Notes: generated by a model from the letters alone, not told the origin. 64,000 nt of DNA from Pseudonocardia xinjiangensis (GCF_012911925.1 NZ_JAAXKY010000015.1:1-64000); one strand, 5' to 3'; numbered from the stretch's first letter, positions 35,483 to 45,118 are shown. Program-made: numbers and translations.

Positions 35483-37818
35483 CGGGCCACCTCCTGGCCG
35501 GCGGCTGCGAGCCAGCAGGTCTCCGGGGTCAGCGGCAGCTGCATGCCGCCGATGTCCGTGGCCGTGCCGGCGGGCTGCGGTCCCAGCGCGTCGATGACGG
35601 CGTTGACGATCGCGGGCGGAGTGCCGATGCAGCCGGCCTCGCCCGCGCCCTTGGCCCCCAGCGCGGTGTTCGGGTTGGGGGTGACGGTGGTGTCGAGGCT
35701 GATGGGTGGGAGCTCGCCGATCGTCGGCAGCAGGTAGCCGAGCAGCCCGTCGGCCTGCGGCACGCCCTGGTCGTCGTAGGGCATCACCTCGTACAGCGCC
35801 TGGCCGAGCCCCTGCACGATGCCTCCGCGCGTCTGGTCCTCCACGATCTCCGGGTCGACCGCCACTCCGCAGTCGTCGACGGCGACGAGGCGCAGCACGC
35901 GTACGTTGCCCAGCTCGCGGTCGACCTCGACCACCGCCACGTAGGTCCCGAAGGGGAAGGCAGCGGGGGTGTCGTACACACCACCGGCCCGCAGCGGTTC
36001 CGGCGACGCCGCCGCCAGCTCAGCCAGCGTCCAGCTGCGCTGACCGGTGATCACGGTGCCGTCGGCGTAGCGGGCGTCCGGCTCCCCCGCGCGGCGCCTC
36101 GCCTCCTCGATCAGCTCCAACGCAGCCCGGTGCAGTGCCGCGCCTCCGACCTGCATCGAGCGGCTGCCGAAGGTGCCGATGCCCTGCGCCGTCTCGTCGG
36201 TGTCGCCCTCGATGAGCGAGACCCGGCCCGGCGGGATGCCGAGGGTGCGCGCCACGAGCTCCGGAAAGACCGTCTCGTGGCTCTGGCCGGTGGAACAGGT
36301 GCCGACGCGGGCGGTGACGCTCCCGTCGGGCGCGACGTCGACGGAAGCCCACTCGTTTGCCATGGGCGCCTGTTCGAGGCCCGAGCGCTCGGTGAAGCTG
36401 CACAGCCCGATGCCGAGCGGCCGCTCGCTGCCCGAGCGCCGACGCCGTTGCTGTTCCTCGCGCCAGTGGGTGTAGTCGACCAGCTCCAGCGCCTTGTCCA
36501 GGGCCAGCTCGTACTGCCCGCTGTCGAAGACCCGGCCGGTGGGTGAGTGGTACGGGAACGCCTCCGGCGGGATGAAGTTGCGCCGCCGCAGCTCCGCAGG
36601 GTCCATGCCGAGGCGGCGGGCGAGGAGGTCGACGGTGCGCTCGACGGCGTAGACCTGCTCGGGACGTCCGGCGCCGCGGTACGGGGCGGTGGGGGTGGTG
36701 TTGGTGACGACCACCCGGATCCGGGCGTGCACGTTCGGGGTCAGGTACACCCCGGCGGCGGCCTGCCCCGTCTCGGCGGCCACGAACCCGGTGTTCGGGT
36801 ACGCACCGACGTCGGCGTCGACCTCCAGCGCCAGCGCCAGCATCCGGCCGTTCTCGTCGGCGGCCAGGCGCACCCGCTGGTTCTGGCCGCGGCCGTGGGT
36901 GGAACCGGACAGCGTCTCGGCGCGGTCCTCGAGCCACCGCACCGGACGGCCCAGCTTCACCGCCAGCCCGACGACCGACAGGTACTCGGCGAAGGTCCCG
37001 CTCTTCGTCCCGAAGGCGCCGCCGCTGTCGGCGACCCGCACCCGGATCCGCTCCGCGTCGAGCCCCAGCGCCGAGGCGAGGTCCCTGCGGAGCCGGTGGG
37101 GCGCCTGGTGGGAGACCCAGACGGTCAGCTGCCCGTCGGGTTGGGGGACAGCGAGGATCGCCCGCGGCTCCATCGGGGTGGGCGCGAGGCGCGGCTGCCG
37201 GTAGGCGCCCTCGACCACGACGGCGGCCCGCTGCCACACCTCGTCGTCGATGGGCGTCCCGAACTCCATCTCCGTAGCGACGTTGTCCACCCCGTCGAAG
37301 AGCCACGTCGACGATGCGGCGGCCTCCCCGGGGTCGACCAGCGCGGGCAGCGGGTCGATGTCCACCCGCACCGCGTCGGCCCCGTCCTCCGCCACATAGC
37401 GGTCGGTGCCGACGATGACGGCGAGCGGCTCCCCGACGTACCGCACCCGGTCGACCGCCAGTGCCGCACACCTGCGCGGATCCTCGCCGCCGGCGGACGG
37501 GAAGAACGGGGGGACGAAGGCCAGATCGTCGCCCAGGTCCGCAGCGCTCCAGGCCCCGACGACGCCGTCGACCTCGGCGGCCGCGCTCGTGTCGACCGCG
37601 AGCAGCCGCCCGTGGGCGACGGTACTGCGCACGAAGGCCGCATCGAGGCAGCCGGCGACCTTGAGGTCACCGACGTAGTTGCCCGCTCCGGTCACCAGGC
37701 GGGCGTCCTCCCGTCTCCCCAGCGCCCAGGACTGCGCGCTCTCGGGGACACGGGTGGAGGCAGGAGGCGGCGACACAGGAGGCCGGACCGGGACACGAGT
37801 CTGCGGAAATCCGCTCAC
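35479..37818 (-). CDS. Molybdopterin large subunit, form II CoxL-like
   Basis: The protein (779 aa from GTG 37818) binds the molybdenum cofactor. It has GRREDARLVTGAGNYVGDL at the start, GGAFGTKSG, YRGAGRPEQ and the catalytic-Glu loop GAKGAGEAGCIGTPPAIVNAV. The YRGAGR text in the active-site loop is the form II type; true CO dehydrogenase (form I) has AYRCSFR. So it is a putative aldehyde/purine/aromatic hydroxylase rather than a proven CO oxidiser. No XdhC/CoxF or MoCo-insertion genes follow. GTG 37878 would add 20 residues; GTG 37818 fits a TACTGT -10 placed seven bases upstream. Confidence 0.88.
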   Translation of the reverse strand: MSGFPQTRVPVRPPVSPPPASTRVPESAQSWALGRREDARLVTGAGNYVGDLKVAGCLDAAFVRSTVAHGRLLAVDTSAAAEVDGVVGAWSAADLGDDLAFVPPFFPSAGGEDPRRCAALAVDRVRYVGEPLAVIVGTDRYVAEDGADAVRVDIDPLPALVDPGEAAASSTWLFDGVDNVATEMEFGTPIDDEVWQRAAVVVEGAYRQPRLAPTPMEPRAILAVPQPDGQLTVWVSHQAPHRLRRDLASALGLDAERIRVRVADSGGAFGTKSGTFAEYLSVVGLAVKLGRPVRWLEDRAETLSGSTHGRGQNQRVRLAADENGRMLALALEVDADVGAYPNTGFVAAETGQAAAGVYLTPNVHARIRVVVTNTTPTAPYRGAGRPEQVYAVERTVDLLARRLGMDPAELRRRNFIPPEAFPYHSPTGRVFDSGQYELALDKALELVDYTHWREEQQRRRRSGSERPLGIGLCSFTERSGLEQAPMANEWASVDVAPDGSVTARVGTCSTGQSHETVFPELVARTLGIPPGRVSLIEGDTDETAQGIGTFGSRSMQVGGAALHRAALELIEEARRRAGEPDARYADGTVITGQRSWTLAELAAASPEPLRAGGVYDTPAAFPFGTYVAVVEVDRELGNVRVLRLVAVDDCGVAVDPEIVEDQTRGGIVQGLGQALYEVMPYDDQGVPQADGLLGYLLPTIGELPPISLDTTVTPNPNTALGAKGAGEAGCIGTPPAIVNAVIDALGPQPAGTATDIGGMQLPLTPETCWLAAAGQEVAR

Positions 37819-38035
37819 TCCCCGCACAGTAATCCCCGGACCTCGGGCGAGGGCGGAATCCGAGCCGCCCACGATCACGAGGTGCGCAGCGAAATCGTCG
37901 AAAACGACATATCACCCGATATTGACGTAGTCCGGATGCCGATCCCGGCCCGTTCGGGCAACTTCCTCCGCAGCGCCGTTGACATTGCGTCACGGCCCCG
38001 ATGATCATCGGTCATCCCGAGCCGAGGACAAACCC

Positions 38036-39009
38036 ATGCGCATGAAACAACGGCCCCTCGGGGGCACCGGCCTCACCGTGTCGCAGGTCCTGCTCGGATG
38101 CGGATCGATCGGCGGTATCGGCACTCCGGCGAGCACCCGCGCAAGGGTCTCCGCGTCGACGAGGGGTTGGCCCAGATCGACGCGGCCGACACGCTGGGCA
38201 TCACCGTGCTGGACACCGCCGACTCCTATTCGGGAGGAATCAGCGAACAGGTCGTCGGGCTGTGGAGCATCGAGCACCCCGACAGCGAGATGCTGATCTC
38301 CACCAAGGTCGGCAATCTGGTGTCACCGCAACAGCGCCGCGTCACGCTGACCGCCGAGCACATCACGCGCCAGTTCGCGATCAGTGAAGAACGGCTCGGC
38401 CGCGTCGACCTGTACCTGTCACACGGCCCGGACGACGAGACCCCGATCGAGGAAACGCTGGAGACGTTCGCGGGCCTGCTCGAGTCCGGCCGGATCCGCG
38501 GTTTCGGCGCCTGCAACGTCAGCGCGTCACAGTTGGAGTCCGCCCTCATTGCCGCGGACCGGCACGGCCTGCCGCGATACGAGTGGGTCCAGAACGAGTA
38601 CAACCTGCTGAACAGGGACGACGAGTCCGACGTGTGGCGCCTCGTGGCCGAGCACTGCCTCGGCTACACCCCCTACAGCCCGCTGGCCGGAGGAACGCTG
38701 TCCGGCCGCTACCAGCAGGGCGTGGCGCCGGACCCGGGGAGCCGCCTGGTGGTCGCCCCCGGCTCGCTGCGTCCCCTCGACGAACCCACGTGGCGAGGGC
38801 TCGACCTGCTGACCGCCGCCGCCCGCCGCCGCGGAGTCGGTACCGCCGCACTGGCTCTGGCCTGGGTCGCCAGCGCGCCGCTGGTCACAGCCCCGCTCGT
38901 CGCACCCCGCAATGCGGGCCAGTTCACCGACGTATCCGACGCACTCGACCTCGCCCTCGACCCGGACGAACGCGCGGAGATCGCGGCCTTCTTCGACCGC
39001 ACCTCGTGA
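38036..39009 (+). pseudogene. Aldo/keto reductase, apparent 1-base frameshift
   Basis: The N-terminus (MKQRPLGGTGLTVSQVLLGCGSIGGIGTP) starts at ATG 38036 behind GAGGA. At about 38128 the family continues in another frame: HPRKGLRVDEGLAQIDAADTLGITVLDTADSY, then KVGN, DLYLSHGPDD and YTPYSPLAGGTLSGRY to the stop at 39009. The span is 974 bases, one short of a multiple of three; one extra G at CTCC-GGCG restores about 324 aa. The catalytic Asp-Tyr-Lys-His region is otherwise intact (D of DTADSY, K of STKVG, H of LSHGP). It is a read error or a very recent break. NADPH-dependent reductase of a sugar or ketone if intact. Confidence 0.78.
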
Positions 39010-39014
39010 CGGCA

Positions 39015-39035
39015 CCCCGGTAGGCACGACCGGGG
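39015..39035 (+). terminator. Hairpin after the aldo/keto reductase
   Basis: Perfect 7-bp arms CCCCGGT and ACCGGGG enclose seven bases, six bases after the stop. Confidence 0.6.
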
Positions 39036-39128
39036 GACTGACCCCTGTCGATGACTCGCGGAACGACCCGCAGCGGGCAGACTGCAGAACCCGATCCGCC
39101 ACGGCGCCCGCGATGAACAGGGACGACA

Positions 39129-39833
39129 GTGACCGAGCCGACGACACCCGCGGACGCCGAACCCGGTGGCGCCGGGACCCGGCGGCCCGCCGGCTCACCG
39201 GCGCGCACGGCAGGTCGATGGGCGGCGCGGGCGGTCGACGTACTCCTGCTCCTGACCAGCCTGGCCGCCATCGTCAACCCCGAGGATCCCGAGGCGGACC
39301 TCCGCCCGTTCATGATCACGAGCCTGCTCTGGATCGTCGTGGGCAGCTGCTACATCGGGATCCGGGTGGTCCGGGTGCGCCGGTCGAGCAGCGGGGACCA
39401 GGACTGGCCGGAACGGCTGGCCCGCGGCCGCACGAGCTACCTCATCAGCCTGTCCACGGCGATCATCCTGCTCGGGTCCGGGCTGGAGATCGTCGGCGTC
39501 GAGGGCACCGGGGACGTCGCCGACACCATCCGGACCGTCAACGTCATCACCGTTCTGCTCGCGTGGGCGATCCTGCATCTGAGCTACGCCGAGCGCTACG
39601 CCCAGCTCTGCCTCGGCGCCGACGACCCTCCGCTCTCATTCCCCCATACGCCGGCCCCCACGCTGCTGGAGTTCGTCTACTTCTCCTTCACCGTCGGCAC
39701 GACGTTCGTCACCTCCGACGTCGAGATCCGCTCCGCCCGCGCCCGCGGGATGGTGCTGGCCCACGGCCTGATCACGTTCGTCTACAACACCGCGATCCTC
39801 GGCCTGGTGGTCGGGCTGATCACCAGCACCTGA
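39129..39833 (+). CDS. DUF1345 membrane protein
   Basis: The 234-aa protein has about five helices and DUF1345 landmarks: HLSYAERYAQL, the FVYFSFTVGTTFVTSDVEIRSARARGMVLAHGLITFVYNTAILGLVVGL end block that resembles a potassium-channel pore region. A transport or channel role is suspected for the family but not shown. GTG 39129. It converges on the histidine kinase gene seven bases away. Confidence 0.75.
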   Translation: MTEPTTPADAEPGGAGTRRPAGSPARTAGRWAARAVDVLLLLTSLAAIVNPEDPEADLRPFMITSLLWIVVGSCYIGIRVVRVRRSSSGDQDWPERLARGRTSYLISLSTAIILLGSGLEIVGVEGTGDVADTIRTVNVITVLLAWAILHLSYAERYAQLCLGADDPPLSFPHTPAPTLLEFVYFSFTVGTTFVTSDVEIRSARARGMVLAHGLITFVYNTAILGLVVGLITST

Positions 39834-39839
39834 GTCCTG

Positions 39840-41846
39840 CTACCCGTGCTCGTGGGGCGCGGCGAGGGGCAGGGACACGCACAGGGACGTGCCGGCATCG
39901 GGCGGGCTGTGCACCGAGAAGCGGCCACCGAGCGCCTCGACGCGGTCCTTGAGGCCGACGAGACCGGACCCGCCGCCGGTGTCGGCGCCACCGCGCCCGT
40001 CGTCACGGACGACGACGTGCAGGAGGCTGTCATCGGTTCTCACCTCGACGTCGACCACCTCGGCGTCCGCGTGCTTGGCCGTGTTGGTGAGCGCCTCGGA
40101 AACGGTGTAGTAGGCCGCGAGCTCGATCGGTTCGGGCAGCCGGGTGTCGACCCGGATGTCGAGTCGGACGGGGACGGCGGAGCGGCGGGCCAGCGTCTTC
40201 ACCGCGGCGCCCAGGCCGCCCTCGGCGAGGGCGGCCGGGTGCAGACCGCGGGCGATCTCCCGCAGGTCGCCCAGCACCTCGCCCAGCTCGTCGACGACCC
40301 GGTCCAGCTGCGCGGTCAGATCGTCGGAACCGGGCGGTACCGCCTGCTGCACGCTGCCGCGCAGGTGCAGAGCGAGTGAGACGAGGCGTTGCTGGGCGCC
40401 GTCGTGCAGGTCGCGCTCGATGCGGCGGCGCGCGGTATCGGCAGCAGCCACGATGCGCACGCGCGAGGCGGTGAGCGCAGCCCGGGCATCGGCGTCGGCG
40501 AGGGCGGTGGCGACCAGATCGGTGAAGCCGGCCAGCCGCGCCTCCGCGCCGGCAGGGAGCGGCGCCGCGCGCGACACGGCGATCATGACGCCCCACAGCC
40601 GGCCCTCGACGGTGATCGGTGCCCCCGCTCCCGACCTGGCGCCGAGGTGCGCGAAGCAGTTCGCGATCGATCCTTCGGGGCCCTCGAAGTGCTCCGTCCG
40701 CACCGGCCGGCCGGTCGCCAGCACCGTCGCCGCGGTGCCGCCACCCGCCACCCGCATCCGTGCGGTACCCGGGAAATCCACTCCGGGCACGCTCCACACA
40801 CCGACGACCGTGCCGACGCCATCGGGCTCGTACCGGAACACGACCGCGACGTCCGCGCCCAGCAACCGGCCGACCTCGCCTGCCACGAAACCGAACGTCT
40901 CGGCCGGTGCCGCCCCGCCGGCCACCATCGTCGCCACCCGCCGCAGGGCCGCCTGCTCCTCCGCGAAGCTCCGCAGCTCAACCCGGGCCTGCGCGTTGCC
41001 GATCGCGGTGGCGACCAGCTCGGTGAAGCCGGTCAGCCGGACTTCCGTCTCGGGTGGGAGGGGGCCGCTCACGGACCAGGCGATCAACACGCCCCACCGC
41101 CGGTTGTCGACGACGACGGGAACCCCGACAACCGACTTCAGATCTGCGCCACGAGTGAACGGCGTGGCGACGTCCTCGTAGTCGTCGACGCGGACCGCGC
41201 GCCCCGTACGGAGCACCTCGGCGGCCACGGTCGTCCCCTCGACCTCCGTGCGCTGGTAGGCAGGAGGAGCGCAGCCGGGCAGGCTCCATTCGGCCACGTG
41301 CACGAGCTCCGTCCCGTTCTCGTAGCGGGCGAGCCGGACGCCGTGCACGTCGAGCAGGGTGCCGGCCTCCGCCGCCACCGAGGCGAAGAAGTCATCGGCG
41401 GGCACGCCCTTGGCGACGAGGGTCGCGACCCGGCGAAGCGCCACCTGCTCGTCGGCGATCTCACGGTGGGCCCACTCGGCGGCACGGGCGCGGCGCGCGG
41501 TGTGGGCCGCCAGCTCGCCCAGGACGACCCCGACGACCAGGTAGACGACGAGATCCACCAGGTTGGCCGTGTCCGGGAACGCGAACGGGTGCGTCGGCGG
41601 CAGGTAGAACCAGTCGAAGGCGAGCATGCCCGCCATCCCCGCCGGGACCGCGTACACGACGCTCACGAACCGCGCTGTCGCGACCACGGCGAGGAAGCTC
41701 ACGACGCCAAGGACCGCAGCGACCACCCTGGAGTCGATGTGCTCCAGAACTACGGCTGCCAGGGCGAACGTGCCGACGCCCGTTGCGAACGCCAGCGCCA
41801 TCTCCGCGCCGAGCGGAAGCCGATGGGCCCGCTCCCATGCGGCCAC
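39840..41846 (-). CDS. Sensor histidine kinase with DUF4118 and two GAF domains
   Basis: The 668-aa protein starts with four membrane helices of the DUF4118 type (about 15-110), as in KdpD. Two GAF domains follow (about 150-300 and 320-455), then HisKA_3 with RRRIERDLHDGAQQRLVSLALHLR (phosphorylated His near 480) and an HATPase ending GLVGLKDRVEALGG. This is a NarL-class kinase fed by soluble ligands or redox through GAF. No response regulator is adjacent, so its partner is elsewhere. Confidence 0.87.
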   Translation of the reverse strand: MAAWERAHRLPLGAEMALAFATGVGTFALAAVVLEHIDSRVVAAVLGVVSFLAVVATARFVSVVYAVPAGMAGMLAFDWFYLPPTHPFAFPDTANLVDLVVYLVVGVVLGELAAHTARRARAAEWAHREIADEQVALRRVATLVAKGVPADDFFASVAAEAGTLLDVHGVRLARYENGTELVHVAEWSLPGCAPPAYQRTEVEGTTVAAEVLRTGRAVRVDDYEDVATPFTRGADLKSVVGVPVVVDNRRWGVLIAWSVSGPLPPETEVRLTGFTELVATAIGNAQARVELRSFAEEQAALRRVATMVAGGAAPAETFGFVAGEVGRLLGADVAVVFRYEPDGVGTVVGVWSVPGVDFPGTARMRVAGGGTAATVLATGRPVRTEHFEGPEGSIANCFAHLGARSGAGAPITVEGRLWGVMIAVSRAAPLPAGAEARLAGFTDLVATALADADARAALTASRVRIVAAADTARRRIERDLHDGAQQRLVSLALHLRGSVQQAVPPGSDDLTAQLDRVVDELGEVLGDLREIARGLHPAALAEGGLGAAVKTLARRSAVPVRLDIRVDTRLPEPIELAAYYTVSEALTNTAKHADAEVVDVEVRTDDSLLHVVVRDDGRGGADTGGGSGLVGLKDRVEALGGRFSVHSPPDAGTSLCVSLPLAAPHEHG

Positions 41847-41897
41847 AGGTGCAGGCTACCCCCGGCTCCGAGCCGGAAGAGGCGTCGAAGAGTGGAT

Positions 41898-42128
41898 TCA
41901 GCCGGGCGGCCGACCGGGGTTCCGCAGCGCGCGCAGCTGGTGCGCCTCGTCCGCAAGGGTCCACAACGAGCACGGCCACGGCGCCCGCGGCGTCCCGTGG
42001 CCAGGGGTCGTGCACTCGACGCACAGCCCGTCGTCGTTCGGCAGGTGCGCGGCCATCAGCCGCTCGATCACGTCCCGCCGCGTCGCCAACTCCTCGAGCC
42101 AGGGATCGCCGAGGGCGAACCGCGACAT
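41898..42128 (-). CDS. Small Cys-rich protein, start codon inside the repeat
   Basis: The 76-aa product contains CVECTTPGHGTPRAPWPC, a Cys-X2-C...C layout seen in many short actinobacterial proteins of unknown role that may bind zinc. Its ATG (42128) is the ATG of the dispersed repeat at 42117-42185, so the repeat supplies the start codon. An upstream start would lengthen it through the repeat. Function unknown. Confidence 0.5.
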   Translation of the reverse strand: MSRFALGDPWLEELATRRDVIERLMAAHLPNDDGLCVECTTPGHGTPRAPWPCSLWTLADEAHQLRALRNPGRPPG

Positions 42129-42185
42129 GGACACATATCGCTGTTCCCAAGGCCCTTCGGACCGCGACATGTGTCCATATGACGG
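42117..42185. repeat. Dispersed palindromic repeat, full unit
   Basis: Left hairpin: GAACCGCGA (42117-42125) and TCGCTGTTC (42138-42146) around a 12-base loop, one mismatch. A 15-base spacer follows, then the right half CCGCGACATGTGTCCAT...GACGG at 42162-42185. The copy at 43835-43904 has the same two parts and spacing in the same orientation; the two copies bracket 42204-43835, which holds a small gene and the FAD monooxygenase. Confidence 0.8.
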
Positions 42186-42203
42186 GCGGAAGGCTTGGGA
42201 ACG

Positions 42204-42437
42204 TCAGTCGCCCACGTCGTCCCGCAGCAGCAGCACGGTGCGGAGCACGTACTCGACTGCGGACTCGAACGCGCCGCCCCGCAGCTCACCGCGCACTCCG
42301 AGGTTGCGCGACGCGAACTCGAGCATCTGGTCCGGTCCGACGCGGCGGACGACCAGTGCGGCGATCTCCTCGAGGTCGAGGCCCGGGTTGTCGAGTCGCG
42401 TCAACGCGAACTCGACCACCAGCTCGTCGACCGTCAC
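42204..42437 (-). CDS. Hypothetical protein, 77 aa
   Basis: From GTG 42437 the product is 77 aa, acidic and helical (VVEFALTRLDNPGLDLEEIAALVVRRVGP, then QMLEFASRNLGVRGELRGGAFESAVEYVLRTVL). No family recognised. A longer reading to 42545 adds low-complexity residues. It lies between the palindromic repeat and the divergent monooxygenase. Confidence 0.5.
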   Translation of the reverse strand: MTVDELVVEFALTRLDNPGLDLEEIAALVVRRVGPDQMLEFASRNLGVRGELRGGAFESAVEYVLRTVLLLRDDVGD

Positions 42438-42662
42438 GGCATCCGCTCCCTGGCTCTCGGGTCCTGTACTCCCATCATCCCGGACCGGCGACGGCGACAG
42501 CTCGCCGTTCACCCGGCGACACGGGGACGAGACCTCTGGAGACATGGGGATGTGACCGTTTCCTTACCCTGCCAGCCCGCCGCCGTCGATTGATCCACAA
42601 GGGGCCCGGATTGGCTACGTTGTCGCGGCGGTGCACACCGGAGAAGATGCGAGGTTCTCGGA

Positions 42663-43835
42663 ATGGTCGTCCCCATCGGGCAGGGTGCTGGGCAGGCGTA
42701 CGTCATCGGTGGGGGTCCCGCCGGGCTCGCCGCGGCCGCCGTCCTCAAGGGACACGGCATTCCTGCCACCGTCCTGGAGCGCAGTGAGGTCGTGGCGGCG
42801 AGCTGGCGCACCCATTACGACAGGTTGCGCCTCCACACCATCCGCAGTTTGTCCGGCCTGCCGGGATTCGCGATTCCCCGGTCCTACGGCCGCTGGGTGG
42901 CCCGCGACGACCTCGTGCGGTACCTGGAGGGGTACAGGGAGCACCACGGTCTCGACGTCCGCACCGGCACCGAGATCGAACGGGTTGACCAGGCTGACGG
43001 CGCCGCGCACGACGGCGCCCGCTGGTTACTGCGCACCGCCGGGGGCGAGGAGCTGACCGCGCGCACGGTCGTGGTCGCCACCGGCCACAACCACACCCCT
43101 CACCTGCCGGACTGGGCGGGACGGGAGACGTTCACCGGCGAGTTCCTCCACGCGAAGGACTACCGCAACCCCGGTCCGTACGCCGGGCGCGACGTCCTCG
43201 TCGTCGGCGTCGGCAATACGGGGGCGGAGATCGCGGCCGACCTGGCGGCCGGCGGCGCGCGTCGCGTGCGCCTCGCGGTCCGTACGCCGCCGCACATCGT
43301 CCGCCGCGACGTGGCGGGCTGGCCCGCTCAGGCATCCGGGATCCTGCTGCGCCACGCCCCGCGCGTCGCGGTCGACCAGGCGGCGCGCGTGCAGGCCCTC
43401 CTGAGCACCCCCGACCTGAGCGCGTACGGCCTCCCCCGCCCACAGGAGGGCATGTACACGCGCGTGCTCCGGGACCGCGCGGTCCCCGTCCAGGACGTCG
43501 GTCTCATCGACGCCGTGAAGTCGGGCAAGGTCAAGCCCGTGGCGTCGGTTGCCGGATTCGAGGGGTCCGGGGTCCGGCTGGCCGACGGCTCCGTGATCAC
43601 CCCCGACGTGGTCATCGCCGCGACCGGCTACCGCCAGGGCCTGGACAAGATGGTCGGCCACCTCGGCATGCTCGACGGCGACGGGCGCCCGCCGGCCTCA
43701 GGCGTCGCTGTTGCACCCGGGCTGTACTTCCTCGGCTACACGATCTCCATCAGCGGCGCGCTCCGCGACATCGCCATCGAAGCCCGGCGGATCGGCCGGG
43801 CAGCGCGCCGCGATACCCCTATGAACCGAAGCTAG
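42663..43835 (+). CDS. FAD/NAD(P)-dependent monooxygenase, YUCCA/FMO-like
   Basis: The 390-aa protein has two dinucleotide folds: GGGPAGLAAAAVL near residue 16 and VVGVGNTGAEIAADLA near 180. It also has the FMO-type segment VASWRTHYDRLRLHTIRSLSGLPG and ATGYR near 325. It would hydroxylate or S/N-oxygenate a small molecule, or act as a flavin-dependent oxidoreductase. It is enclosed by two direct copies of the palindromic repeat. A TACGTT at about 42615 could be its -10. Confidence 0.87.
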   Translation: MVVPIGQGAGQAYVIGGGPAGLAAAAVLKGHGIPATVLERSEVVAASWRTHYDRLRLHTIRSLSGLPGFAIPRSYGRWVARDDLVRYLEGYREHHGLDVRTGTEIERVDQADGAAHDGARWLLRTAGGEELTARTVVVATGHNHTPHLPDWAGRETFTGEFLHAKDYRNPGPYAGRDVLVVGVGNTGAEIAADLAAGGARRVRLAVRTPPHIVRRDVAGWPAQASGILLRHAPRVAVDQAARVQALLSTPDLSAYGLPRPQEGMYTRVLRDRAVPVQDVGLIDAVKSGKVKPVASVAGFEGSGVRLADGSVITPDVVIAATGYRQGLDKMVGHLGMLDGDGRPPASGVAVAPGLYFLGYTISISGALRDIAIEARRIGRAARRDTPMNRS

Positions 43836-43904
43836 AACCGCGACATGGACACATTTCGCGGTTCACAAGGCACTTCCGACCGCGACATGTGTCCATGTGA
43901 CGGG
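43835..43904. repeat. Dispersed palindromic repeat, full unit
   Basis: The left hairpin has perfect 9-bp arms GAACCGCGA (43835-43843) and TCGCGGTTC (43856-43864) around CATGGACACATT. The right half, CCGCGACATGTGTCCATGTG then ACGGG, is at 43880-43904. The CGACATGGACACAT of the left loop is complementary to ATGTGTCCATGT of the right half, so the two halves can also pair with each other. It starts at the stop codon of the monooxygenase. Confidence 0.82.
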
Positions 43905-43914
43905 CAGGAGTCCG

Positions 43915-44379
43915 TCAGCAATTACCGTTCGCCGCCTGGGGTGCCGGCACGAGGCGGCACAGGAGCACCGCGAGGGCGCCGGTGGCCACCCCGACGAGGG
44001 TGCCGGTGACCACGCTGGAGATCGCAGCGACGGTACGCAGGGCGGTTTCCTGGGTGGCGGGGTCGGTGCCGGCGAGCTCGCCCCCCAGGGCCGGTGTCTC
44101 CTCGCCGAACGCGATGCCCCAGAGCAGTTGGTGGCCCAGGGCGAGGAGCACCCCGTAAATCAGACCGATGACCATGACGGTGGCGAACGGGCGGTGGGGG
44201 CGTTTCCACAGCACCGCGGCGATCCAGCAGACGGGTGGGACGAACACGAACAGCCCGTTGACGAACGAACCCTCCTCGATCACTCCCAGGTCGTGCAGCA
44301 CGACCCGGGGGACGGCCAGCGTGGCCAGCCCGATCAGCACCGGCCAGGAGAATCCGAGCACCCGCGTCGGTCGGCTCAC
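43915..44379 (-). CDS. Hypothetical membrane protein, four helices
   Basis: From GTG 44379 (GTGA overlap with the upstream gene) the product is 154 aa, with helices at about 10-30, 40-58, 65-90 and 118-140. I do not recognise the family. Its coupling to the next protein suggests a membrane pair. Confidence 0.65.
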   Translation of the reverse strand: MSRPTRVLGFSWPVLIGLATLAVPRVVLHDLGVIEEGSFVNGLFVFVPPVCWIAAVLWKRPHRPFATVMVIGLIYGVLLALGHQLLWGIAFGEETPALGGELAGTDPATQETALRTVAAISSVVTGTLVGVATGALAVLLCRLVPAPQAANGNC

Positions 44380-44921
44380 AGCAGCGCCCCGCCGGTTTCG
44401 GTGCGCTCGCGGCGGTCGGTGCCGGCCCGTGCGGCCCTGCCGACCCACCGCAGCAGCGCCGTGAACGCCAACGCAGACGTCACAGCGCCCCCGGCTAAAC
44501 GCACCCAGTGCCCGGTCACGAACTCCTGCGCCACCTGACGCAGGTACTCCGGGGAATGGGTACCGACCGGATCCACGAACATGATCTCGTTGCGCGGCCA
44601 GAAGAACAGCGCCGAGAACAGGAACTCGCACCCGATGAACACCGCGGCCGCGGCCACGATCCACCACCGCAGCCGCGGCTCCCGCCACGTCAATGCCGTC
44701 GCCACCAGGCACGTGAGCACCACGGTGGCTCCCAACGGGGGGAAGTAGTCGCTCGGACCACCTGCGATCAGGAACTCCCGCGCCCGATCCAACGACGCCG
44801 GCGCATCGCCGAAGATGTTCGGATACAGCATCACCGTCTCGGCGGCCACCCCGCCGAACGACATCATCGACGCCCACACCAGCGCTATCAGCACCACCGT
44901 GATCCATCTCGTGCGCGACAT
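44376..44921 (-). CDS. DUF1772-like membrane protein
   Basis: The 181-aa protein has four helices and a DUF1772/anthrone-oxygenase-like look: AAETVMLYPNIFGDAPASLDRAREFLIAGGPSDYFPPLGA and later FFWPRNEIMFV. ATG 44921. Function is unknown; it is co-transcribed with the 154-aa membrane protein downstream. Family assignment is tentative. Confidence 0.6.
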   Translation of the reverse strand: MSRTRWITVVLIALVWASMMSFGGVAAETVMLYPNIFGDAPASLDRAREFLIAGGPSDYFPPLGATVVLTCLVATALTWREPRLRWWIVAAAAVFIGCEFLFSALFFWPRNEIMFVDPVGTHSPEYLRQVAQEFVTGHWVRLAGGAVTSALAFTALLRWVGRAARAGTDRRERTETGGALL

Positions 44922-45118
44922 CCCCCGCGTCCCCTCTCATCGGTCCTCGACAACCCCGGCGACAGGACCGCCGCCACCGACGACGCTAAGTTCGTCCGGC
45001 CGCCCCGACCGCCTCCTGACCGCGCGACCCCACGTCGCTTCTCGACGTACACCGCGGGCCCAGAGTCACGCGTCTCGACGACGGTCCCGCGGCGTCCGCG
45101 GCGCTAACCTGCGACATC

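Noticed and set aside
38036-39009. Two separate overlapping genes in place of one frameshifted aldo/keto reductase
   Set aside because: The N-terminal and C-terminal family pieces are adjacent, in order, without loss, and need only one base; two genes would leave both halves without function.
44922-45118. Small gene in the gap before the histidine kinase
   Set aside because: Open frames exist, but no ribosome binding site, motif or hydrophobic segment supports one.
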